DNA from: Planctomycetaceae bacterium | GTDB lineage: Bacteria; Planctomycetota; Planctomycetia; Pirellulales; Pirellulaceae | Assembly (NCBI GenBank): GCA_027487485.1 | Contig: JAIYDN010000012.1 | Coordinates: forward strand, 186,001 to 250,000 | DNA: 64,000 bases | Direction: 5' to 3' | Shown: positions 46,312 to 54,257 of the stretch, in pieces | Position numbering within the stretch: position 1 is the first letter of the stretch | Layout: each line of letters begins with the position of its first letter | Notes under the pieces: model-generated | What the model was told of the DNA's origin: nothing | Databases searched by the model: none | What the model saw: the letters and a program-made list of their open reading frames with translations, nothing else | Made by a program: the position numbers and the translations under genes

Positions 46312-46402
46312 GACGAACAAAAAATTGCAGCCAAGTGCTCGGTCGACCGTTTTGACTTGCGTTGAGTCTCCTACTCGCACTGGCTGAATTTAGGCGTTAT
46401 TT
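46312..46402 (+). other. attC 8
   Basis: R'' GACGAAC, R' GTTATTT. Arms GCAGCCAAGTGC and GCACTGGCTG pair. Resembles attC 18. Confidence 0.87.
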
Positions 46403-46424
46403 GGCCGCAACGACAGAAGAGAAC

Positions 46425-47066
46425 ATGTGGAAGCTTCGACGATTTCGTTTCAGTGTCAGAGCATTGTTAATCCTGTCATTACTGGTTGCTTTCCTATTTG
46501 CGATTTACGCTTACAACAAGCAGGCGGCAGCTCGACAGGTCGCAATAGTCAAGCAGCTCAGAGCAGCGGGAGGCAGCGTAATCAAATATGAATGGGAACA
46601 TGACGTGAATTGGAATCCCGGAAAACAGACCTATTCGCAGTGGATTGAACGACTGTTCAGCCCAGACGAATTGTATGCGGTGAATACACTCTTTCTTGAG
46701 TCTAATGAACACCCCGATGATCTCATAGAATTGGCGTCTGGCCTCCGCCGACTAAGAATGCTAAAGCTGCCAGGCTGCAAAGTCACTGCAAGTTCATTAC
46801 AACCATTGGTTGGCTTACGTCATCTTGAATGGCTGGACTTGTTCATGACTAATGCCGACGACCAATGCGTCAATACAGTTTCGAAGTTAAAGAGTCTGAG
46901 AATATTAGACCTTCGAAATACCAAGGTTACGGATGACTGCGTTGATGGCATCATTTCGTTGCCAAACCTATCGCAATTGCTGATTGTCGACACTGCCTTG
47001 AGTGATACCTGTATTGAACGATTGCGAATTTCGCTTCCAAATTGTAAGCTAGTAACTCACTACTAA
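46425..47066 (+). CDS. Cassette 9: membrane-anchored leucine-rich-repeat protein
   Basis: 213 residues. The N-terminus MWKLRRFRFSVRALLILSLLVAFLF-type anchor is very common in planctomycete proteins. The C-terminal half has leucine-rich repeats (LRRLRMLKLPGCKVTASSL, LKSLRILDLRNTKVTDDCVDGI). The extracytoplasmic LRR would bind a partner. Its typical planctomycete N-terminus suggests that the cassette was formed from host-lineage DNA. Confidence 0.8.
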   Translation: MWKLRRFRFSVRALLILSLLVAFLFAIYAYNKQAAARQVAIVKQLRAAGGSVIKYEWEHDVNWNPGKQTYSQWIERLFSPDELYAVNTLFLESNEHPDDLIELASGLRRLRMLKLPGCKVTASSLQPLVGLRHLEWLDLFMTNADDQCVNTVSKLKSLRILDLRNTKVTDDCVDGIISLPNLSQLLIVDTALSDTCIERLRISLPNCKLVTHY

Positions 47067-47097
47067 GGATTAAAATGCGCTATCGAGCAGCAAGGCC

Positions 47098-47189
47098 AAA
47101 TAACAAACCATTGCAGCTAAGTGGCGGATCAACCGCCGTGACTTTTAGAATCTTTACTTACCGCCACTAGCTGAATTGTGGCGTTACGC
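47098..47189 (+). other. attC 9
   Basis: R'' AAATAAC, R' GTTACGC; AAGTGGCGG/CCGCCACT stem, the close relative of attC 2. Confidence 0.88.
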
Positions 47190-47201
47190 CGTTGAAAAGA
47201 C

Positions 47202-47780
47202 ATGAGCGAATACTTCACAATGCTTGTTGACCGTGATGTATCGCTCGAAGATGCGGAAGTAACGTTGCGGAATGTAGTCACAGAGCTTCAATGTCTTAAA
47301 ATCATTGTGGATGACTTAACGGACGACTGTGTGCTATCAGGTTTAGGTTACCGACCAGGAACCGCGATTCACGAGGCATACAAGACAGGAGTGACGGAAT
47401 CGCCTTTTTGGCAGTTTCGCACTTGCGGCGTTGAACCAACGGTAAAACGTCACTTCAACTACTGGGCTTATGGTCCTTCCTTTGATGGTGTTACGTGCCC
47501 TAACTGCAAAACGCATTTTCAGAACCTACCTGATCATTTTTCTGACGGCATTGCTCAATGGCTTGATCAGTCGGGTCCTGCGATTGTGGAATGTACTGAA
47601 TGCAACATTGGCACGGCAGTTGATCTCTGGGACGCGAAAAATCCGTTCGGATTTGGAAACCTTTCGCTGATATTCTGGAATTGGCCACCATTCGATCGAT
47701 CTGGATGGAAAATTGACATCCCCGGAATTTTGCAGTCGGTTACTGGACATGCTATAGTCTCATCATACGGACACATCTAA
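47202..47780 (+). CDS. Cassette 10: unknown protein with a zinc-ribbon pair
   Basis: 192 residues, soluble. VTCPNCKTHF near residue 98 and IVECTECNIG near 128 give two CxxC motifs, likely one zinc site. The rest has many aromatic residues (LIFWNWPPFDRSGWKID). Family not recognised. Confidence 0.7.
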   Translation: MSEYFTMLVDRDVSLEDAEVTLRNVVTELQCLKIIVDDLTDDCVLSGLGYRPGTAIHEAYKTGVTESPFWQFRTCGVEPTVKRHFNYWAYGPSFDGVTCPNCKTHFQNLPDHFSDGIAQWLDQSGPAIVECTECNIGTAVDLWDAKNPFGFGNLSLIFWNWPPFDRSGWKIDIPGILQSVTGHAIVSSYGHI

Positions 47781-47787
47781 CAAGATG

Positions 47788-47878
47788 GGGCGTAACAATC
47801 GCATGCACCGGAGTCGCGGGTCGGCTGTTTTTACAAATCGAGCATCACTGCCGCGACCGCGGTGATGCGTAACGTTAC
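47788..47878 (+). other. attC 10
   Basis: R'' GCGTAAC, R' GTTACTG; stem GAGTCGCGG/CCGCGACCG. Resembles attC 12. Confidence 0.87.
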
Positions 47879-47928
47879 TGCAAGTCATGGAAAACGAGCC
47901 TGCCTTCAATCACCTTCGTACCAAACCA

Positions 47929-48819
47929 ATGAAGCAAATCACAAACAATATGTTTTTCTGCGGTCTGATGACCATATTGTGCGGATACTGCGTCGGCCGT
48001 GCTCAGGAAGCCGAGACCATGACGAATAGTTTGCATATGTCGTTCGTCCGCATTCCAGAAGGTGAGTTCAGCTTTGGCCCGCACGATGCCCCTAAACATC
48101 GTGAAGCGATTGACGGCTTTGCGGTGAAGATGCGAATTGATCCTGGACTTTGGATTCAGCAACACGAGGTTTCTACGGGCACGTTTCAGCGATTCTGCAA
48201 AGAGGCCGAGTATGTTACTTCGTACGAGAAGGAACTCAAACGCGATCGGGTCACGAACCCGGAAAGAGTGGATCAGCGCGAGCCAGTCACAGAAAAGACT
48301 TCGCACTATCCGGTAAACTACGTATCGCTGGAGGACTGTGTTCAGTTCTGTAAGTGGCTTTCCAAACTAGAAGGGGTTGAGTACCGTTTACCAACGGAAG
48401 CAGAATGGGAGTACTGCTGCCTGCTGGGTTCCAATGGCGAAGAGAAACCCAGTATTTTCGAACCGCCCATTTCATGGGTAGGTATGTATCAATCTGGCGA
48501 CGAACAGCTAGACAATCTCCCTTCGGGAGAACACCGTAAGGGCCCACGTGCAACTACTGAGGGAGAACCGGATTCGTTTGGTCTATACAATATGCGAGGA
48601 AATGTCCAGGAGTTCTGCGACAGCTGGTACTTTGCAAGGACGACACCTCAGCTACCGAGTAGTGCTGTACGTCGTGTAGTCGAAGTGGTTGTCCGAGGCG
48701 GTTCATGGACGCAAGGCCCCATGTGGGCTCAAGCCAAGCAACGAAGTTGGCATAATGCTTACGCTTCGACTGAAAGCACTGGCTTTCGCGTGATACTTGA
48801 TCTCAGGAAAAAGCAGTAA
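47929..48819 (+). CDS. Cassette 11: secreted formylglycine-generating-enzyme-like protein
   Basis: About 296 residues, SUMF1/FGE-sulfatase fold. A signal peptide (MFFCGLMTILCGYCVGRAQ) is followed by SFVRIPEGEFSFGP, YPVNYVSLEDCVQFCKWLS, YRLPTEAEWEYCCLLG, YNMRGNVQEFCDSWY and a C-terminal TGFRVIL, the usual succession. The catalytic Cys pair of true FGE (near the RSACG region) is missing: the equivalent stretch reads KQRSWHNAYASTES. So it is probably a non-catalytic member. ATG 47929 was chosen so the signal peptide comes first; ATG 47887 is in frame. The TAA stop lies in R''. Confidence 0.85.
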   Translation: MKQITNNMFFCGLMTILCGYCVGRAQEAETMTNSLHMSFVRIPEGEFSFGPHDAPKHREAIDGFAVKMRIDPGLWIQQHEVSTGTFQRFCKEAEYVTSYEKELKRDRVTNPERVDQREPVTEKTSHYPVNYVSLEDCVQFCKWLSKLEGVEYRLPTEAEWEYCCLLGSNGEEKPSIFEPPISWVGMYQSGDEQLDNLPSGEHRKGPRATTEGEPDSFGLYNMRGNVQEFCDSWYFARTTPQLPSSAVRRVVEVVVRGGSWTQGPMWAQAKQRSWHNAYASTESTGFRVILDLRKKQ

Positions 48820-48903
48820 CAATCCGATGGACCGAAGCGGTGGGCCAACCGCTTCTTAATGGACACTTTACTTGCCACCGCTCGGTCATCGGGGGCGTTA
48901 CCC
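48814..48903 (+). other. attC 11
   Basis: R'' CAGTAAC (includes the stop of cassette 11), R' GTTACCC; arms GACCGAAGCGGTGG and CCACCGCTCGGTC pair well. Confidence 0.9.
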
Positions 48904-48927
48904 CAGACAATTCGCATCATTCCATCT

Positions 48928-49392
48928 ATGTTTGTAGTTGTAACACACGGCTTGCCATATGCAGTGACGGAGATGCCGCCGAGCATTAAGAGACTACGTC
49001 GCCATGAAATCATCTTGCGAACTTGGGAAGACGAGTGTGTGTTCGATTGCGAATCGCATTTTCGATACGTTGCGAGCACGGTGCCTACCATTTCCTCATT
49101 TCAACGTTTTCTTGCAAAAACGATTTATGACCCTGTCGTACCATTCACTGCTGAATTGAAGAGAATCGGCGACTTTCGTCAAAATGATCTAGTGGCTGCG
49201 GTCAAAAAAGGCCTTGATCGCGACGAAGATATCATTCAACAGTGGTTCGAAGGTACGGATGTCATTAAACTATTGACGTGTGCTTCCAATTGGAACGAGA
49301 TACTTATTGCGGTTGATGCAATTGGTGGTGGGCATGAAGACAGTGTTGATGTCGTTGCGTACGTTAATCGAGTCCTGAAACGCAAGGGGTAA
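48928..49392 (+). CDS. Cassette 12: unknown protein
   Basis: About 154 residues, soluble with regular helical content (VKKGLDRDEDIIQQWFEGTDVIKLLTC). No motif recognised. The ATG at 48928 follows attC 11 by 25 bases and its TAA stop is part of the R'' of attC 12. Confidence 0.65.
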   Translation: MFVVVTHGLPYAVTEMPPSIKRLRRHEIILRTWEDECVFDCESHFRYVASTVPTISSFQRFLAKTIYDPVVPFTAELKRIGDFRQNDLVAAVKKGLDRDEDIIQQWFEGTDVIKLLTCASNWNEILIAVDAIGGGHEDSVDVVAYVNRVLKRKG

Positions 49393-49477
49393 CAATCGCA
49401 TGCGCCGGAGTCGCGGGTTGGCCTTTTTTTACAATTGAGCATCACTTGCCGCGACCGCGTTGTGCGTAGCGTTCTGC
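49387..49477 (+). other. attC 12
   Basis: R'' GGGTAAC, R' GTTCTGC; GAGTCGCGG/CCGCGACCG stem like attC 10. Confidence 0.87.
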
Positions 49478-49486
49478 TCAAGAAAT

Positions 49487-50047
49487 TTGGAGCACCCACA
49501 GCATTTGACTCACCCCAACCGTTCAACGATCCGGTCAAAGTCGCGCAATCAAAAACGTGCGCAATACGACTCACTACACAACACACGAATCGCCCAACTA
49601 CTCTGGTCGGGATTTCTGATGGTGACGATTGGCTTCCCTGCTGGGATGTCACAAGGCTGGGTCGGAACAATGGTCGTGACGTTACTTATCATCAATTTCG
49701 TTGCCTGCATCACTTGCTTTTGGAATTTGCGACTTGGGTGGTTTATTGGAATGCTCTTTGTCTCCGTTGTTCTAACGCAACAGCTATGGGTAAATCTAAC
49801 TATGATTGCAGGATTGGTTCGCGGAGTTGAAGCAAACCCGTTGGGGACGACTATGCTTGTCGCTGTCAATAGCGTGCTGTTGATCGCACCCGCGACGCTA
49901 ATTTCTTTAGCGTACTTCATCCACCGTCGCCGGATTGCGGATATAATGGTGCCCCAAAGTTTGACTAGACTGGTCCCAAACGCGACAACTGTACATTGTG
50001 ACAATGGCCAAAGTAACCCATACCGTCCGCCCATAAACAACGAATAA
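49487..50047 (+). CDS. Cassette 13: membrane protein
   Basis: About 186 residues with four hydrophobic helices (LLWSGFLMVTIGFPAGM, MVVTLLIINFVACITCF, GWFIGMLFVSVVLTQQLW, TMLVAVNSVLLIAPATLISLAYFI). The start is unsure: TTG 49487 and the next in-frame codons are candidates, since the region before them lies in attC 12. Family not recognised. Confidence 0.6.
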   Translation: MEHPQHLTHPNRSTIRSKSRNQKRAQYDSLHNTRIAQLLWSGFLMVTIGFPAGMSQGWVGTMVVTLLIINFVACITCFWNLRLGWFIGMLFVSVVLTQQLWVNLTMIAGLVRGVEANPLGTTMLVAVNSVLLIAPATLISLAYFIHRRRIADIMVPQSLTRLVPNATTVHCDNGQSNPYRPPINNE

Positions 50048-50149
50048 GCAGAACAAAGCCATGCACGCCGAGCACGCCGAGCACGCGATCGGCCGTTTTT
50101 GGTATAGCGGCCTTGCTTGCGAGTGCCGGGTGATGGCAGGTCGTTCTTC
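50048..50149 (+). other. attC 13
   Basis: R'' GCAGAAC, R' GTTCTTC. Same subfamily as attC 3, but GCCGAGCAC is tandemly repeated in one arm, making the site 102 bases. Confidence 0.85.
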
Positions 50150-50210
50150 GGCTTTTGCGCGTGGCCAGTTAGAAATATTCATTCAACCATTGAATTGATC
50201 GAAATTGAGC

Positions 50211-50459
50211 ATGAGTGACATTTTCCACTCCAACACTCACGGAATCTCCGATGACGATATGGATATGCTTATGCAGATAGCATCGGCTCACCTGCGGCAG
50301 GGTGAGGACATATTTGAAATACGGCGCATAGGGGCCGATAAAGTGAAAATTGATGTAGGAATAATAATCAACAAGAAGGCTGGCTCCGGACGTACGGTTT
50401 CAGTTGAGAAAATCGCGGGAAATTGGACCGTAATGGAAGTTCAGGGATGGATCGCCTGA
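50211..50459 (+). CDS. Cassette 14: small unknown protein
   Basis: 82 residues, acidic start (MSDIFHSNTHGISDDDMDML) and a beta-rich second half (IFEIRRIGADKVKIDVGIIINKK). ATG 50211 was preferred to TTG 50205. Family not recognised. About 75 bases without features follow before attC 14. Confidence 0.6.
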   Translation: MSDIFHSNTHGISDDDMDMLMQIASAHLRQGEDIFEIRRIGADKVKIDVGIIINKKAGSGRTVSVEKIAGNWTVMEVQGWIA

Positions 50460-50535
50460 TCATGGTGTGATGGAAACATATGATGTACGTTCACTAGCAC
50501 GCTGAAGCAAAATCAACAGTGATTGAAATTGCGCC

Positions 50536-50626
50536 GAAGAACAAAGAAATGCACGCGAGTTGCGGATCTCGCGTTTCCTCATGGTGAAGTCACTTGGCCG
50601 CAACCGCGTGATTTCAGTCGTTATTT
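50536..50626 (+). other. attC 14
   Basis: R'' GAAGAAC, R' GTTATTT; stem GCACGCGAGTTGCGG/CCGCAACCGCGTG. Confidence 0.87.
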
Positions 50627-50639
50627 GGCAAGACAATAG

Positions 50640-51224
50640 ATGCGCAATCAACTTCAAACATACTTTCTGTCAGATGATGAAGCAGCTCTTTCCCAATGCC
50701 TACGAAATTACTCGCAGACGCTTTTCTTCGTTGAGCACGATAGGGCTGGATCCGAAAACGTCGAACTTCATGTTGATCTCACCGAATGCCAATCTGGATT
50801 CGCGTATATTTGGGATGCTGAGACCAATGACTCCACCATTGCACAAGAAAATTGGAGCAAACTTGTTCGTCTCAAAAGTGGTGATGCTGCCATGGCGCAG
50901 TTTCTGCGTTCTCGACTAACAACGGATGAACTCGTGAATGGGAGAACTGTGAATTTACTGTTGTCCGGTCGAATTGCCATGATGGGTGCTGGTACCGAAA
51001 GACAAGTAGCCCTGAAGACTCGTGTATACAAGGCTTTGTCGAATATTGCCACGGCAGAGGTTATTCCGGTATCGCCTACAACTCGGGAAAGGCTAGGCCA
51101 AAAACAACTTGGCTCGCGTATTGGTTTTCATGCTGTACAATGGTGCGAAGATCCCATGAATATACTTCGACATGTGGGATCCCAAACGCTTTACGGACTT
51201 CCATCTGCACACAAAGCCGAATAA
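50640..51224 (+). CDS. Cassette 15: unknown protein
   Basis: 194 residues, soluble. No motif recognised; the middle has a hydrophobic strand (TVNLLLSGRIAMMGAG). ATG at 50640 is 14 bases after the core. TAA stop lies in R'' of attC 15. Confidence 0.65.
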   Translation: MRNQLQTYFLSDDEAALSQCLRNYSQTLFFVEHDRAGSENVELHVDLTECQSGFAYIWDAETNDSTIAQENWSKLVRLKSGDAAMAQFLRSRLTTDELVNGRTVNLLLSGRIAMMGAGTERQVALKTRVYKALSNIATAEVIPVSPTTRERLGQKQLGSRIGFHAVQWCEDPMNILRHVGSQTLYGLPSAHKAE

Positions 51225-51310
51225 CAAAACCGTGCACCGAAGCATCCGATCGTCCGTTTTTGATTTTAGAGACCTCACTGGCGGATGCTCGGTGACGGTT
51301 GCCGTTCGCT
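51219..51310 (+). other. attC 15
   Basis: R'' GAATAAC, R' GTTCGCT; stem CACCGAAGCATCCG/CGGATGCTCGGTG. Resembles attC 21. Confidence 0.88.
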
Positions 51311-51396
51311 GGCCATCCCCTTTCTTGAGTGCGGTGATTGGCGAAAGCCTATTGGTAAAGCATACATCAAACATTAACACAAGGTTCGAGGAAACA

Positions 51397-51816
51397 ATGA
51401 AACCATCTTTACTTATCGGTCTAGGTCTAATTGTTGCGGCGTGTTTCGGGCTTTCCTGTAACGTCAGTCCTGACGCCGCCAGCAGCACGATAGAAGGTGC
51501 GCCAACCGAGGCAGACGTGGAGCAGTTCATTACGAAAAAAGAAGAAGTGTTAGCAACTGGAACAGGCTCTGCGCACAAATCCGTGAAGCTTACTTTTGAA
51601 AGCATTCGCTTCGGCAAATCACGTAAAGCTACTGAACGAGACCGAGTAGTAAACGGCATTACAGGCAGCACAGTTTATCCTGCTCGCGTAAAATATATTT
51701 CGCACCGAACTTGGGGAAACGGTGAAGCCGAAGACAAGAATATCCATTATGATTATGAACTCTATCAAGATGAATATGACGAATGGAACGCTTATCTAGT
51801 CGGACCGGTCAACTGA
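51397..51816 (+). CDS. Cassette 16: lipoprotein
   Basis: 139 residues. Signal peptide MKPSLLIGLGLIVAACFGLSC with a lipobox (LSC), so lipid-anchored. The soluble part has no recognised fold. GAGGAAAC precedes ATG 51397, a good ribosome-binding site. Confidence 0.7.
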   Translation: MKPSLLIGLGLIVAACFGLSCNVSPDAASSTIEGAPTEADVEQFITKKEEVLATGTGSAHKSVKLTFESIRFGKSRKATERDRVVNGITGSTVYPARVKYISHRTWGNGEAEDKNIHYDYELYQDEYDEWNAYLVGPVN

Positions 51817-51842
51817 GCGAGTGTCGTGGCGCACGGAGTAAT

Positions 51843-51933
51843 CGCGAACCAACCGTTGCACCCAAGCCCGCAATCAGGTGCTTTTGAAATGGAAACCTTC
51901 ATCGCGCGGGCTGGGTGAACGTCACCGTTCGTC
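51843..51933 (+). other. attC 16
   Basis: R'' CGCGAAC, R' GTTCGTC; stem CACCCAAGCCCGC/GCGGGCTGGGTG. Confidence 0.87.
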
Positions 51934-51949
51934 GACATGGCGGAATCAT

Positions 51950-52348
51950 ATGCTGAACCATAACAGGCTTCTGTTTCCAATCATTGCGCTATTTATCATC
52001 TTTACAGGTTGTCCACGGGCTGACAACACTGTAACGCTAGTAATTGAGGGTAATCCAATCCTCACTCCGCAGATCGCAGAGTATCTCGCGCCATCGCTCC
52101 TGGACGATTCTAATTGGTCGCACATTTCATGGTGGCAAACGGGACTGGGGAAAACTAAACTCTCGCTTTCTCCCATCAAAGATCCAGAAGTCCTCCGATC
52201 ACGGATTTACTTTGGTGCTGTAACGCGGATCGAGGAGCGAACTGTTTACGTCAAAGCTGACCCATTTTGCGGAACAATTTTGGTCGCATTGAAGAGAATC
52301 CAGAAGATAATAGACGAATTCATTCGAGACAACGTTTCGCTACTTTAG
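51950..52348 (+). CDS. Cassette 17: lipoprotein
   Basis: 132 residues. The signal sequence LLFPIIALFIIFTGC carries a lipobox (FTGC). The rest is a small soluble domain (VKADPFCGTILVALKRIQKIIDEFI). Family not recognised. ATG 51950. Confidence 0.7.
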   Translation: MLNHNRLLFPIIALFIIFTGCPRADNTVTLVIEGNPILTPQIAEYLAPSLLDDSNWSHISWWQTGLGKTKLSLSPIKDPEVLRSRIYFGAVTRIEERTVYVKADPFCGTILVALKRIQKIIDEFIRDNVSLL

Positions 52349-52349
52349 C

Positions 52350-52438
52350 GACGAACCAACGATTGCACCCAAGCGGCGATCCGGTGAGCTGACAAATCCA
52401 TGATTCATCCCGCCGCTGGGTGAATCGAATCGTTATTT
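52350..52438 (+). other. attC 17
   Basis: R'' GACGAAC, R' GTTATTT; stem CACCCAAGCGGCG/CGCCGCTGGGTG. Confidence 0.87.
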
Positions 52439-52453
52439 GAGAAGATACGTTCG

Positions 52454-53089
52454 ATGAATCAAGATGATTTCGGCAAGTTTGAGTCAGTGCTTGATGTGAG
52501 TGCTCTTCGTAGCCAGCTGCGCGATGCGTCAAGTTTGGCTATTGAACGACTTGCCGGCGAAACATCTGACTTGAGAGTATATGGTTTCGCGCTTTGTGCT
52601 TACTGGGACGGGTTCGATCATGTCTTCGATTTCTTTCCGTCCGCTGCTACCGAAGAAGAGGTGGATCAAGATTTGCGATGGTCGCCTTTCGACTGGCCAT
52701 ACGAGCGAATCGGCGAAGAATCCTTTGCCTCTGTACGAGAATTTGTCCGCTTGGCATACAATCAAAAACCGCAGCTGAGGGACCGCGAAGACTTCATGAG
52801 CTCTTTCCACGGTGACGTACTTTCTCAGCTCGTGTTTGCTCTTCACGACCTACGCACGGACGGCGTTTTCAATCAATTCTCCACGGCCACTGTTTTTTGC
52901 GCACAACCTGAATCAGATGGTTGGCTTGAAAGATATTCTGGCAAGCTTCTTAACACCGATTCACTGGATGCGGAGTTCCTCCGCCAATTCGCTCCAATTG
53001 ATCCCACGTACGACGAACACGATTCTACCTTCAGGCGATTTCGCGATCGACTGCGACAAGGTGGAAGACTACCAGACGGTTGGCAATAA
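52454..53089 (+). CDS. Cassette 18: DUF4303-like protein
   Basis: 211 residues, soluble and acidic. LRVYGFALCAYWDGFDHVF and RWSPFDWPYE match the pattern of DUF4303 (YALALY, then RWSPADWPYE-type). Family function is not settled. Starts 16 bases past the core. Confidence 0.7.
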   Translation: MNQDDFGKFESVLDVSALRSQLRDASSLAIERLAGETSDLRVYGFALCAYWDGFDHVFDFFPSAATEEEVDQDLRWSPFDWPYERIGEESFASVREFVRLAYNQKPQLRDREDFMSSFHGDVLSQLVFALHDLRTDGVFNQFSTATVFCAQPESDGWLERYSGKLLNTDSLDAEFLRQFAPIDPTYDEHDSTFRRFRDRLRQGGRLPDGWQ

Positions 53090-53092
53090 TAC

Positions 53093-53183
53093 AAATAACA
53101 AAGGGTTGCAACGAAGCCTTCGATCGGCCGTTTTGACTTGTGTTGAGTCAACCGCTCGGGCTCGCTGAACCCTGTCGTTCTGT
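53093..53183 (+). other. attC 18
   Basis: R'' AAATAAC, R' GTTCTGT. Arms are less perfect than in attC 8, which it resembles. Confidence 0.82.
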
Positions 53184-53212
53184 CTTCAAAGCAATTACCA
53201 CGAGGGTCAACC

Positions 53213-53536
53213 ATGAAACGAGTTTCGGCATTCATACTGATTGCATTTGTACTTGGCTGCCTATCGACAACGGCAGTTTCGGGCTGCAGCAAAGCGGCAG
53301 ATCGAACGCTTATGATCTATCAATTGCAGAGCATGGAAACATACGGCGGGCAGTTTACGATTGATACTAGCGGATTGCCGTCCAATGCGATCGAGTCAAT
53401 CGTTGAAACTGATAGTTTAGGCGACCCCGTGAAACGAATCACTTTGAAAATGGACTATGAATTTGAAATTGTATTGAGACTCGTTGGAACGAAAGAAAAC
53501 GCTCTCTCAGTCAATTCGAATTCGAAACCAAACTAA
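53213..53536 (+). CDS. Cassette 19: secreted protein
   Basis: 107 residues. Signal peptide MKRVSAFILIAFVLGCLSTTAVSGC; either of two Cys could be lipidated (LGC or SGC). The mature part is small and charged. Family not recognised. Confidence 0.65.
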   Translation: MKRVSAFILIAFVLGCLSTTAVSGCSKAADRTLMIYQLQSMETYGGQFTIDTSGLPSNAIESIVETDSLGDPVKRITLKMDYEFEIVLRLVGTKENALSVNSNSKPN

Positions 53537-53553
53537 CAACCAGAACGACCACG

Positions 53554-53643
53554 AAAGAACAAAAAATGCACCCAAGTTGGCCATCGGGTGCTTCCTCGAC
53601 GTCACGATTACTTTGGCCAACTGGGTGATTTTGGCCGTTCGTT
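53554..53643 (+). other. attC 19
   Basis: R'' AAAGAAC, R' GTTCGTT; nearly identical to attC 6 (CACCCAAGTTGGCC/GGCCAACTGGGTG). Confidence 0.9.
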
Positions 53644-54119
53644 GGTTTGAGCGTTATTTGTTTCGATGGAACGATTGCTAACAATCCAATCGATGGGTCC
53701 TCGATCGATCACTTGCTCCAAGCATTATTCGAGAGATCGACCACTTCGTTGTCACGCATCATCGCTTCATTACCCCGGGAGGGGTTATAGAAGGTAGCCG
53801 GGGGTTGAGCGAAGCGAACCTCCCGGAATATTGTCGCAGGCAATATTGTTGATCCTGAAGGGATCACAGCGGACCGCAGACGCAATCTGCGATCTCCTCC
53901 GGGATCGAAAACATCGCATGCGAACGAGACCGGGGGTGTGCCCTAGCGGTCAAATCCCCGGCTACCATCTGCGATCCCTTCAGGATCAAAGCCAGATTTC
54001 GGCCAACTATTGCAAAGCGACGTTTCAGCTCGTACGATCATGCGTCGATAGTATTCTTGGTGCTGACCACAGAAACGGCCAATTCGAGTTCGAACCGAGC
54101 TAGATGCAAGCCGTAGATC
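53644..54119 (+). other. Cassette 20: cassette without a credible gene
   Basis: The only cassette body with no convincing coding frame. A 90-codon frame (53831-54103) runs through palindromic repeat DNA and is probably not a gene. A non-coding cassette may carry an RNA, a regulatory site or simply captured repeat DNA. Confidence 0.6.
53771..53999 (+). repeat. Palindromic intergenic repeat inside cassette 20
   Basis: GATCCTGAAGGGATC (53849-53863) is the exact reverse complement of GATCCCTTCAGGATC (about 53973-53987). Between them lie GCGGACCGCAGACG, the TCTGCGATC pieces and a GGGGTGTGCCCTAGCGGTC stretch, with repeated GAGCGAAGCGAACC and CCGGGGG runs. I recognise this style as a planctomycete-type dispersed repeat; a genome-wide count was not possible. 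Confidence 0.65.
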
Positions 54120-54212
54120 GACGAACCAAGGGATGCAGATGAGCGTTCGGTCGACCGTTTTTGGTCATTGCATTTGCAAATTACTCACGCCATCTGATGC
54201 CTGACGTTCGTC
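54120..54212 (+). other. attC 20
   Basis: R'' GACGAAC, R' GTTCGTC. The arms (GATGCAGATGAGCG, CGCCATCTGATGCC) pair less well than elsewhere. Confidence 0.75.
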
Positions 54213-54257
54213 GTGAAGGCTTTTTAAAACTCCATCCTTTTAACTGGCGGAATTCTT

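Noticed and set aside
53831-54103. 90-codon frame in cassette 20
   Set aside because: It runs through palindromic repeat DNA and lacks features of a real protein.
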